A DNA stretch of 64,000 bases, from assembly GCF_000699445.3 (NCBI RefSeq), contig NC_067198.1:23819536-23883535 (forward strand), read 5' to 3'. This document shows positions 10,830-21,660 of this stretch, piece by piece. The DNA is from Schistosoma haematobium (Eukaryota > Platyhelminthes > Trematoda > Strigeidida > Schistosomatidae). The translations under genes were made by a program, and so were the position numbers. The notes under the pieces were generated by a model that searched no databases, was not told where the DNA came from, and saw only the letters and a program-made list of their open reading frames with translations. Numbering within the stretch: the stretch's first letter is position 1; every line of letters begins with the position of its first letter.

Positions 10830-11562
10830 TGATGCATCAGGACTAAAAGAAGAAACTTGCTAAATCATAGTACTTCTGACTACACAGAAAAATATAGACT
10901 CCACACTTACCCGCTCAAGAGCAAGCAACCTTAAAAAATAGGTGAATAGAAAGGTCACCATCATAGTACCAACAGACAAAGGTAGTTATGGACATCAAGA
11001 AGGCCAGTGACCTACTCAAAGACAAGTCTATAACAACCATTAGTGAGAAACCCTATTAAAAAATTAGACAGCTGAATCGACAGAACTCTAAGCGAACTCG
11101 TCAAAGACAAACTACGAAACAAGATCAGTGACAAACAAAATCCACTACAACAGATCAAATTAAATACTTCATTACAAAGTATTGTTACGGCTGGACAGTA
11201 ACATGCATTTTGTGCAAAGAACTCTAAATGATAATAAAAGACAGAATCTTGTGATCATTCTATGGATTCCTCAACTTAGTCCCCTGACTGCACAAGTTTC
11301 TTATAACTCACTCTTATTCAACAAACATACGAGTGAAACTAATAGGATCCCCTATTTCACAAATAATTGCAGATAGCGTGATGCAAAGACTACAAAGCAC
11401 ATTTCTACTAGCAATCGAACTGAAGATTTAAATACGTAGATGACATTCGTTAGTTCGGAAATGCTTAGGATTTTATCAACAACATCTCCAATAATATCAA
11501 ATTTACAAGTCAAAAAGAAGAATAAGTTAAAACTTTCCTTGAACGTTTGACTCAACAGAAAT
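10830..11562 (+). mobile_element. Penelope-like element remnant (RT)
   Basis: The translated plus strand keeps a catalytic-type box KYVDDIR at about 11427, followed after two stops by DFINNISNNIKFTSQKEE. This matches the reverse transcriptase of Penelope-like elements, where YVDD is followed by a block of the form NNIHPNIKFT and then FLDVL. A second frame continues with LSLNV. Upstream, a stretch near 10960-11160 is rich in charged residues as in the PLE N-terminal RT region. Many stops and shifts mark it as long dead. It stops at about 11562, where an RTE-like 3' end on - begins. Confidence 0.6.
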
Positions 11563-12775
11563 ACAGTCAGTCAGCTACAACGTAGGACCAGGCACATTTA
11601 TGCATCGGTAAAAGTTGCCATACCTTATTAACACAACAAGATCAACACCGGATTCATAAAAGTAGTTATTTCAGAGGTGGTAATATATAAAAGAAAGATT
11701 GCGATAAGGATATAGTGCAGAAAGAAAGGATTAGTTCGTAGAAAGAAAGATATGAAGCGATTTTAAACTCTTAGTTTAAGGGAAGACAGAAAGTGTATAC
11801 ATCTACACCATTGTGATCGATTCTGAGCCATGTCACCCACAGTCTCCAATCATTGGTTACAATAGTCACGCGGACCCCGACCAAGTAGTTTGCATCTAAC
11901 AACATGGCTCAGACTAGAAGTTAGTGACTTCAAGCACTGGTGCCACGTTTTGGTTTCGCCGCCCCTAACTTTCTTCCAACCGTATCCAACACCGGTTAGC
12001 ATTGCACGTCGTGGTAATCGGTGTTCAGGCATACGTAACACGTGGCCCAACCATCTCAGTCGATGAAGATTCACAACCTCATCAACTGATTTACCATCAT
12101 TCCCTAATAACCTGCCTCTAACCTCACTATTACTTACCCGATGATCCCAGCAGACGCCAGCAATATTTCTAAGGCATCTGTGGTCAAATACTAATAGCTT
12201 ACGAGTGTCTTCTACTCTTAATGGCCATGTTTCGCTGCCGTGAATTAAAACAGAACAGACTGCCGCGCAGTATACTCGTCCTTTGTTGATAGACGAATAT
12301 CTCGTTTTCGCCATAGGTGACGTAAGTTGGCAAAAGCCAAGCGAGCTTTTCGAATCCGTGCTGAGATTTTGTCAGACACCAACCCATTAGGACTGATCAG
12401 ACTTCCAAGATAAGTGAAGTTGTCAACGCGTTCGACTACTTCACTCCCTATCCTTAGTTCATGTGTTGATGCAGACCAGTCCTGAAGCAGCAGCTTGCAT
12501 TTAGAAGGAGAGAAGCGCATTCCGAACATTGTTGCTTAGTGCTACCAAAAAACTCTGTATTTTATCAGCGTCTCCACCAAACAGGACTATATCATCTGCG
12601 TATTCTAAGTCGATAAGTGGACCTCCTGGAAGAAGATCAATACCCGAGAATTCAGTGGACGAGAATGTTATTTCGGTGAGGTCTATGATGAAGTTAAACA
12701 AAAATGGAAACAGAAATACAGGCACTTGGAGACACAAGTGTACGGAAAACCAAGCTACATGTATAAAATACTAAT
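11563..12775 (-). mobile_element. RTE-like non-LTR retrotransposon, 5'-truncated copy
   Basis: The copy is read from about 12740 down to 11563. It holds the RT end with LEYADDIVLFGGDADK at about 12610, the block YLGSLISPNG, then GSETWPLRVEDTRKL, FDHRCLRNIAG and LHRLRWLGHVLRMPEHR, and ends with the 3' UTR. Read on the minus strand the tail ends (gact)n, seen here as agtcagtcag at 11563-11572. Relatives lie at 15572-15890, 44260-47240, 48960-50565 and 54138-55720. The open pieces overlap in different frames (12737-12501, 12529-12245, 12314-11850), so it is inactive. RTE membership is inferred from the APE-RT order and microsatellite-like 3' end. Confidence 0.82.
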
Positions 12776-13450
12776 CTACAACAGCACCCAAAAGCAGTTG
12801 TGACCGGACGCTATTCAGTTAAGTGGAAACTCACTTAAGTGCTCTCATTACACGAAGAATTGGAACTCATCTTCAGTTCATCTCCCTCAAGAATAACTAC
12901 CCTACCCTGACATACAATTAGAATACCAACCCTAGAAAACGGAAGCAGATTTTCTCACCACATTTAAGAAATATCGCAGAAACCTGTACAATGATCCTAA
13001 GGCCCTATGGAATTACATTCGCTACAAAACCAATACAACCATTTCATCGCATTGCATATAAAATACAAATCTAACCTAAACAAAGTAGATTGCATCAACT
13101 GCTACATTAGAACAAGTGGGTTCTCCTTTAACTTACGTATAATCGAATCGGGTAAAACCTGATAGTGCCAGGTAAATTGTGGTTAGTTGGCAGCCAACAG
13201 CCATATCGATCTAAATCTATGAACACATGGGGAATGTTAAACAATTGCGAGGCCAGAGGGTCAACCGACAAAGTTATCGCAAATACAAGGACGAATGGAT
13301 ACGACAAACATAAACTACGGCAAACAAACCCATCTAGACGAACTGATAAAATACTTTGGGAATAACTAGGAAGCTCACTCCCACACAAAGCATGTATTGA
13401 TAAAATACTTCAATGAGATTTCTTGGACTTGATTCCTAAGTAACATTAAC
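12776..13450 (+). other. possible continuation of the Penelope-like element
   Basis: The plus strand at about 13075-13120 reads NKVDCINC, similar to the start of the Penelope GIY-YIG endonuclease (usually I/K-x-C-x-x-C). The core GIY/YIG residues are not visible. A lysine- and arginine-rich frame follows at 13165-13365. This would make the RTE copy an insertion in the Penelope element, but support is weak. Confidence 0.3.
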
Positions 13451-14663
13451 GGCTGGTCATTGTCATTATAAGTCAAGAGTATTTCCTGTTGGCGTTTTTT
13501 GTTTCGTAGTTTTATAGGTGATTCATTTCTGGCTCACAGAGCAAATCCTCAGGAAATTACTGTTGGACCTCCATACATCCCACCACCATTAAATTTAGTT
13601 TTATACTCTATTAAGTGTCGAATATGGAGCATCACCACCTAGCCAAGGATGCAAGTTTGCATACCTCATATTATTATTGACGAAGCAATTAAAACCTTGT
13701 CACACTAGGACATTGCAATGAGCTCAACTTCTCAAGCTGAATTCGTGAATAAGCCCACTTAGATAGCTTCCGAACAAATTTGCTAACCACCATTTCCCGC
13801 TATCTTACCAGATCATCAGTGCACATCTTCAGAAGTTTATCTGGATTGCAGCCCTTCATATACTGTTATCTAATCGGACAACTGTTTTCGGAATTGTACC
13901 AGTAAATATTCATTTGACTACAACTTTTTATCCTATTCATATATGAACAGCTTCCATTTATCGTAACACTATCTTGTTCACCCGCCAGCCACTCCTAACG
14001 AGGACCGGGTAAATGGACGTTGATAACACACTATTTTCGACAATATGGAGACAAAATAGTTGAGGTGATAATATCTGAGCGACTCAGTATTTCTGCAGAT
14101 ACTGCCAGTTACCAAACAACATGAACCCATAGATGATTAGCGCGCTGGGCTTAATGTAACTACGTCCAGCAAGCGGAGCAGTCCAGTGCACATGACAGCA
14201 AATCCCTATATTTTTAGGAGTGGGGTGCTCCACATGTTTACTGACCTCATTCTCTTCTTAGTCTTTGAATATCACGACTGTTTAATTCAATAGGCTGTGA
14301 GATGGAAATAAACTCACCCATTTGAAAAGAATACTTCAGATTTTAAACTTGGCTGACGTAAGCTACCACACCTAAGGGCTTATTTCTCGGTCGACTTCGT
14401 CATTTTAGTTAATTCCAGGTATGACCAACATTCCTCTGTCAGAGATTATTATACCGCAGTGAATTTTATGGAAACAGTTCGATAAAACTAGATACTAAGC
14501 CTTCGTAAGTCAAGCTAAGACAGTGACCTAAAAAATCATTTCGTCAGGTGGAATGTTGTTTAGTATTTTCATGAAACACTGATTTAAAGACTATTGTGAC
14601 AATTTAGAAATCCATAGTTTTTAAATCAACATATTCATCAATTTCGAATTTATTACATGAATT
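13451..14663. other. no recognised gene downstream of XPNPEP3
   Basis: I see no conserved frame. The part nearest 14664 should be the XPNPEP3 3' UTR. Confidence 0.45.
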
Positions 14664-17600
14664 TTAGGCTTCTTCCAATAATAAATCATCTTTGACGTGT
14701 TCTAAGTTCTCAGCGCAGCCAGTTTTTGACATGACGAAATCGTCTTCTACTCGCATACCGATGCCCAGAAAGTCTCTCGAAACGCCCAGTTTCGCCAACT
14801 CATCTCTGAAGTAAATACCTGGTTCTAAAGGGAACACAACGCCTGCTTCGAAACGTTTTGTACTAGGTATCGTAGGAGTATCATGAATGTCTAAACCAAG
14901 ATAATGTCCGACATGATGTGGACATATCTTTTGTGCAACCTGAATTTTAAAAATAAAATTTTTGCGTAAGGTCGGTTCAAAATCGTAATATGTATCATGG
15001 TAACATATTTCGAGAAAAAGCAGAATAGTTTGCGTTAAAACTGATCTAGCAGTTTGGCTAAAGCATACAAGTTTTGAAATCTATACTTCAAGTCCAAATC
15101 GTGTTTGTTATAAAGTGGCAACCGTGAAGAAAGTGCTTCTGTGCAGTGCCTAGTAACAAAAAATATCTGGTGACAAAATAGACAAGATATTTTCCGGCGA
15201 ACTTGTGAATCTGAGTTCTAGGTTGTCGCCACTGAATTAAATCACGTTTGTCAGCAATTTGGATTTCATGCTAAGGTGAAGTGCTAAGCCCCACGATTAG
15301 GAAACTCTCAATTTGGCTAATTTCATATGATCATACAAGCCCTTTCATAAAAACGTTTACTTGCGATTATTATAATAATGTCTTGCGTTAGATGAATTAC
15401 ATATATCGAAACCTTTGGCAAGAATAATAATAGAAATGAACAGTCATGTTCAGCATATTAAGTAAGTCTTTAAACACGTTTCGTACTTGCAGATCCACGT
15501 ACTCGACCTCAAGTCACACTATGTGAGGACCAGTAATACTAACCAGCTCCCCGAGAGAGGTGAAGTGGGGTCAATCAGCTGCAACATAGGACCAGGCACA
15601 TATATGCATCGGTCCAACTCGCCACACCTCATTAGCACAAAATGAACACCAAATTCATAGAAATATTCACTTCAGTGGTAGTAATATATAAAAGAAAGAT
15701 TGTGTATAAGAATATAAAATTGGAAGAATTAGTTCACAGAAAGAAAGGTATAAAGCAAAGCATGTATACGCCGACGCCACTGTGATCGATTCTAAGCCAT
15801 GTTACCCATAGTCTCCAACCATTGGTTGCGATAGTCACTTGGACCTCAAGCAAATAGTCTGCATCTACCAACATGGCTCAGGGTGAAGTGGGTTGTGAAC
15901 TATCAATTGGAAGTTGTTTTTATATCGTATAACCACCACTTCACTTACAAAGGATATTCGAAGTGAACGAAGTATGTACATTTGAGAGATCACTTATTAC
16001 AGGTACATAATGGATTTGGCGCTTAAATGCGTATCTATATACCTAATATTATGGAAGTTTGTCGTTCATATTTGAAAGGATTTACGCTCGAAACTACATG
16101 CGAGCCAATAATTGTTGTTAATCAATGTAAGTGGAAATCAAATACTTTTATCAGTCTTTATGAAAATGAGCTTGCAAATTCTTTGCAGCATATATATCTG
16201 GTGCCCCTCGTACCAATATTTATGTGTTCAAATAAATAAATAACTCATTTCACTTTACTATGATGTAGCGACTGTAAGAACAGTGAAATTTTGATTTAAA
16301 CTTCTACTTATTTTTGTTCAATTTAAATCAAACCACAATCATTAATAGATTGTTGTGTAGTAGATCATTTTAAGATCAGCAGCAGATGATATGTGTATAT
16401 GAAGACAATAATGTCCATAGCAAGAGGAAACTTGGATCAAGTTCAAGGTGTTGGAACAATCGTATGTCAATTAAGTATAAGATCATGGAAATACCGATAA
16501 TAATACTAATGGTAATATGTAACTATGAAGGAATTTGATTAGGAGGTAAGTATCTATTTAAAAAAATCAACTTACATGCAACTTGTCCTGGTCTGGGATA
16601 ATCCCCTCACTTATTAAGTGTCGTCCTATTTCAGACAGCATATGATGATATACATCTTGCAGACTTTGTTCAGGAGAGGCTAAAGATGCACATGAGTTCT
16701 GTACATCAACTAATATTTCATGTATAACTTTTTGGGGTGCCGAAAAGTTTCCTAATGAATAAACAGATTTTAATATGTAATTACATTGTTTTGGATTTGA
16801 CCTAACTGAAACATTCACCAACTATAATGGAGTAAGTAGGTACTAATGCACGTTTTACTGAAAGTGAAACTTAATATAAGGCATCTGTTAAAAAGTTATT
16901 TAGTGGTAGGAATAAGGCGTCATACCTGTCTAGCCCTATATCTCAAATATCATAAGTGGAATGAGATTGGATAATTCATCAAACTGACACAAGATCACAG
17001 ATACTTCTTTAAAATGAGAAATCGAAATAACCTGGTACGACCAGTGTCTTACAAAGCTTTGATTATTTGTACGAACATATCCACGAGAATGAGTAAGGAG
17101 TATGGTTATGCTGCATCATAAAAACTATAGAAGTTGAGAAAGCGATAAATATTGACGGTATTTACCATAGAATTAAAAGGAGTTTAGTAGACAATTAAAT
17201 TACTAACATTCGTTCATTGAATATCAATTATTAATATCACAGTTCCACATACACACACTCATCTATTTTCACCGTGTGTACTTTTCACATTTATTTGTAC
17301 GGACTAATGATTCTGTTGTAATTAAATACCTGTTTATTTCGGATTCCAAATATAATACATTCATTTCGGGAATTCCTATTTAGCATGATGATTCGAATAT
17401 TTGTGTGTGTGGGGGGGCTGTGATACTGCCCGGGTGCCCAGACCGAAGCAGGTAGTTTTCTCAGGGGGCCACACCCCGAGCCTTTGACCTAAAGGTCTGA
17501 TCCACAAGGCCGTGGAGCACCGTAAGGAGATGCAGTTCCATGGTAGCCGGTGATCAACGATTGGTTCATGCGCCAATTGTCCCCGCATGATACTGGAGCT

Positions 17601-19327
17601 CGTGTGCACCATTGGTTTAGGATCCGGTTAAAGCGCCGGATATTCGCCTTTCATCCTCTCATTTTCGTAAACAACACCCCCGCCACGAGAAGGCAGTGAG
17701 TAGGACTTCCCTAGCAGAGGCTGTATACGCGTGGCCGTGTGAGAGCATTTCGACAGGGAGGGCGGGCCCGTCCCATTCTCGGCCATACCAGGGCATTTGG
17801 AGGCGCATATATACTTGGTGCCCTCTTGTACCAATATTTGTGTTGAAATAAATAATAAATAAAAATGATTCGAATACCTCTAATTATCATACTTATCCTA
17901 TGTACCAAAGTTAACACTTGAATATCATTGGACAGGCATTTAATGTAGATTTGATTTGGTTTCTAAACGTCACATGCTTTTCGATAATCTTGATTTCGGT
18001 TATTACTCTGAAGGAGTCTAGACAGATTTTTTTGACAAAAAGTCGTAGTATTTCAAATTTCTAATATAATTTAAACAATTTGTTTTTGAACTTGCCGTAC
18101 TGACCTTACAGGCTTTTAATACTTGTGTGCTAGGAATTACCATTTGGTATAAATGACTAAGATATTTTGAGGCTACATGTTATGAACGAGGCTATCAATG
18201 GCATGACAATTCGTGAGATCCAGTTAGTTGGAAAAACCTAATTAAATCTGTCTAGCTTTAATTTTCTTAATTTGCAAGCTTCAGAATTTTCAAGTGTTAA
18301 AATTAAGTAAGCGAAAACACTTCAACATACCGTTTACTGGCCAAGTTCGAGTAATATCGGACGTATACCCGTTAAAGCGACATCCAGCATCCACCAAAAC
18401 CAATTCCCCATTCTCAATTCTCATATTGTTTTTCATGTAATGAATGATGTTTGTTCTACTCCCTCCAGCAACAACAGGAGGATACCCGACAGAACAGCCT
18501 CGGCTGTGCATTTGGTATTCTATATGACCTTGTAAAGCAGTTTCCGTGATTCCTGGTTGTGTAATTTGCATAGCCGACTTAAGAGACTCGATCGCTGCAA
18601 TAACCGCGGTTTTAATCTGTCTTAGTTCATAATTTGATTTTATAAAGCGAATTCTGTCGATTATATAGTCTGGATTTTCAAAGCTAATACTTTTGTCGCC
18701 AATTTGCCGGGAGAATTCTAAAATCTTTCTCAAAACGAACTTATTTAAGGGGCGCTCAACAAAATTTTTGGATGATAATGGACTATACCAAACACATATG
18801 GATTGCGCAAATAAAGCTTGATGGTTCAAAAAGTTACTAAATTCATTCAAAGGATGGGAATTATCAACCCCAGTTGCCAAAGAAGCTTCTGATAGCGTCA
18901 AAGATGGACCATCCCAGATTTCGGCATGTTTGTTTTGAGTCTCCACGAATAGATGAGTCGACCAATTGGAGCCACTTTGATCGCGATGCTCTTCTGTTTT
19001 ATCTGTGCAAAACAACAGAACTCCATTTGGTTCACTTAATCCAGTGAAGTAGAAGAAGTTGGAATCTTGGTGAAAAGGGTATGGAACATGGTAAGCCATA
19101 TACTGTATTTCTGAGGCTGGTATTATAACTATGTGATAGGAAGGCCTATTTACCAGCTGTTCAGTGCAAATGTTCAGTTTGTTGACAAAGATTTCACGGC
19201 GATTCCTCAATTCTACGAGAGGAACAGAAGAATTATTGTTTGGATAGGATGGCGAAGTGCATAACCATCGAACTGACGTTAAGGCTGAAGACCATATATC
19301 AGGAAGTTTTTTTAAAGCAGAAATCAT
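14664..19327 (-). CDS. XPNPEP3: Xaa-Pro aminopeptidase 3, three exons
   Basis: This M24B metallopeptidase removes an N-terminal residue ahead of proline and acts in mitochondria, where it trims presequences after MPP (family knowledge). Exons in coding order are 19327-18331, 16751-16576 and 14939-14664. Donors are gtatgt and gtaagt, acceptors ttag and ttcag. Phases agree, giving 482 aa against about 507 in human. Residues 1-30 look like a mitochondrial presequence (basic, Ser/Trp-rich). The N-terminal creatinase-like domain spans about 40-190 with FYFTGLSEPNGVLL. All five pita-bread metal ligands are present: D313 (LVDAG), D324 (TSDITRTW), H403 (HHVGHYLG), E430 (PLEPGIYF) and E456 (MRVEDDF). 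The introns hold repeats (15572-16428 and about 17370-17865) but no exon is damaged, so the gene looks functional. Confidence 0.96.
15572..16428 (-). repeat. segmental repeat, copy A (in XPNPEP3 intron 2)
   Basis: It is nearly identical to 48168-48951. The first 320 bp are the reversed 3' end of an RTE-like element (the block with accaggcacatatatgcatc). The rest is unique to this pair and carries a shared 47-codon frame starting at 16027. This copy has about 55 extra bases at 16189-16243 that copy B lacks: the AATAAA-rich end segment of the short repeat family. It also lacks a 10-bp block present in copy B near 48754. Confidence 0.88.
16189..16243 (+). repeat. solo end segment of the short interspersed repeat
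   Basis: The stretch catatatatctggtgcccc through aaataaataaataa matches the right end of the repeats at 17805-17865, 43768-43805 and 61432-61488. The paralogous copy at 48786 has no such sequence, so this is an insertion of the end segment alone. No clear target duplication is visible. Confidence 0.75.
17395..17868 (+). repeat. short interspersed repeat, copy 2 (body and end in same orientation)
   Basis: It lies in XPNPEP3 intron 1. The body at about 17415-17800 is followed directly by the end segment (gcgcatatatacttggtgcc...aataaataataaataa). It is nearly identical to the 8-kb copy over the body. The left flank is a GT/G-rich tract, where the reversed end segment seen in copy 1 is missing. 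It is on the strand opposite to the host gene, and I see no sign that it disturbs the splice sites. Confidence 0.87.
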
Positions 19328-19985
19328 ATATCACGGGTTTGTTGGAAATCCATACTGGCAGATCGGTTTTAAAGAAATGCACAAAGTGAAAACGAGCTAC
19401 AGCTAAAGAATATACTTTTTAGCTGTTCCTTTTATACAAAAGCTTGTAGTTTTCAAGAGACGAATAAGTGGTAGTAGTTACCCCTCGTATTTTTCCGAGA
19501 AAAAAATAGCGATATCTAAAACCAAAGGTGAACAAATTAACCCAATTAAGATATTTAATCAAATATGTGTACTCAATACCAAGTAGTTTATTTAACCAAA
19601 AACAGTTGGGTACTTACGGGTCAATAGATACTGAAGCAAAACTTGGCTTCAAATGAAACCTTCTACAAATACTATGATACTTGAACTTGGAAGTACAAAT
19701 ATGCGGTCAATATATATATATATAGTAAATATATCAAGACGGTACCGCCCAGATTCGAATCCAAGCAGACACTTTATTATAAGTAATGGGATGTTCTAGT
19801 TAGCCTTAGGAACCTTTATCTTTGATGATGACAGCAGCCGAAATAACATCGCTTCACGATCTTTCCAGTTGAAAACATAAATTTACAACTTTCCGCGTTA
19901 TCGGGAAAATGTGGTCCGTTTTGATTATATATTTGGGCTTGTTTGAGTATATTCTCATGCATTTACTGAAGGCCTTGTTGTAGCT
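19328..19985. other. upstream region of XPNPEP3, no gene seen
   Basis: This AT-rich stretch with a (ta)n run near 19711-19725 should contain the XPNPEP3 promoter and 5' UTR. No specific element can be named. Confidence 0.4.
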
Positions 19986-19989
19986 GGGA

Positions 19990-21660
19990 TTGGGGAGAGT
20001 CTGTTCTATCTGTCGGGTAGGGAAGCCAAACTCTGCCTTCTCGTCGATAGGGTATAGTCTTCAAAATCAAGGAGGGTTAAATGCAGATGTCCGGAGTCCC
20101 CGGATCTTGAGGGAACCAATAGCATATGAACCTATTGTTAGTTACCAGTCATCGCGGGATCGCACCTCTGAAGATTTCTTCACGGACTTGTGAATTAGCT
20201 GTCTTTTGGGCTTGAGGAGTGGCCTCCAAAGGAAACAACCTGCTTCGACTTGGTTACCTAGGGACAACCCTAGCCCTCACACAAATTTAACGAGTACAAA
20301 TCGGGAAAACTTTGCTTTCTTCAACCATCATTCTCAGGAATTTTACTCAAGGTTATCCAATAACATTCGTCCTCATTTACATCGAGTCTCATCCTATTAC
20401 CCATTATTCATATTGAGTGCATTCCACTATTTTCCAGTGCTTATGGAAGCTCGCCTGTTGTAGGGATTATAACCTATCTAAACTATCTCATGTCACTGGC
20501 CCGTCGGAAGCTAAATGGTTCCGCTGAATACGAAGTCTAAACCAGGCTTTCTGGTAGCTGCCGGAGGCCCCTTCAGCCTAATCGACAATCCGTGAAGCTG
20601 ATGGAATTCTAGTCAGTTAAACCTGCCAATATCTCAGACGATTAACGGGTTCGCCTATCTGGTGATATCAACTAGACCTCTGATCGGCGTCGGCTAATCC
20701 ATCAAACGAGGCAGAAACCCACAAGGAAATCCGACTCTGGGAACGCCATCAATCTTCATGTTCAAATGACATCATCCGCTTCTTCTAAGTATAATGGAAA
20801 ACCTCAAGTTAGGGAACCGACTGAGTTGTTCTCAAATTTTGTCTAGAAACGTCTAAAAAAGCAGTGTCCCTACGTCCTGGAGTGGGTCTATATTCAACCG
20901 TATATTTAAAATCGGCTTATGTCTCCCGCCCAACAACCTTCGGGAGAATAGACATCTTCCGATTGCATTCAGATTATTAGCTTACGCCGCAGATTGTTCA
21001 AAACTTGGGAAAGATTGATCCTTAAGGAGCAAGCTGGTCCTCTTCGTTCTTGAAGATGTGTTAGTCATATTCCACCCTCTCCAGTCAAATTTTAGAAAAA
21101 ACACCATACTTTTGCTGCAAACTGTCAATGTACATCTTTGCACCAGGGCTGCCTGCGATCTGCTGAATAGGAGAACAAGAGTATCCATGAGTCGTTTGTT
21201 AATATTTCGGAAACTCTTTATACCAATACCTCAGGCAGAATCAAGGTACACAAACACATGTTGATAGTTGATCAGGATCTGACACTGTCGTCGTATGAGA
21301 GATTAGTGCACGGGACAGACATCTGTTGGTACTTCAAGACTATTTGGTTGAGGTCTTAAAAGTAATGAAACGCAGTGGCTTGAGAAGTTACTAGACATTC
21401 CTCTGAACGGAGGCCAGTGAATGTCGTGCCCGAATTTTCTTTGACGTCTGATTGAAACTCCCTTAACAAATCGAATCCCTTTTTATTTAGACTGCCTCCT
21501 TCATTACTGTTTCTATAACTATTTTGTTTCGCTTCCATAGGCCGATTTCCATTCTTTTTTCTTTTTTTTATCATACTTGCCTCTTTTTCTTTGTCTTTTC
21601 ACGCCCTTATTTGTATTATGTGGAATTCCTTTTTACCAACATTTATGTGTTTAGATAAAT
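19990..21660. repeat. diverged composite related to the short interspersed repeat
   Basis: Positions 19990-20200 resemble the reversed repeat body as seen at 61050-61320 (the gggaag...tgccttctcg block, then a stretch ending in aaccaat..catat..acc). At about 21625-21660 an end-like segment (taccaacatttatgtgtttagataaatag) is present in plus orientation. The 1.4 kb between is fairly GC-rich for this window and I do not recognise it. It could be one longer family member or two independent fragments. Confidence 0.45.
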
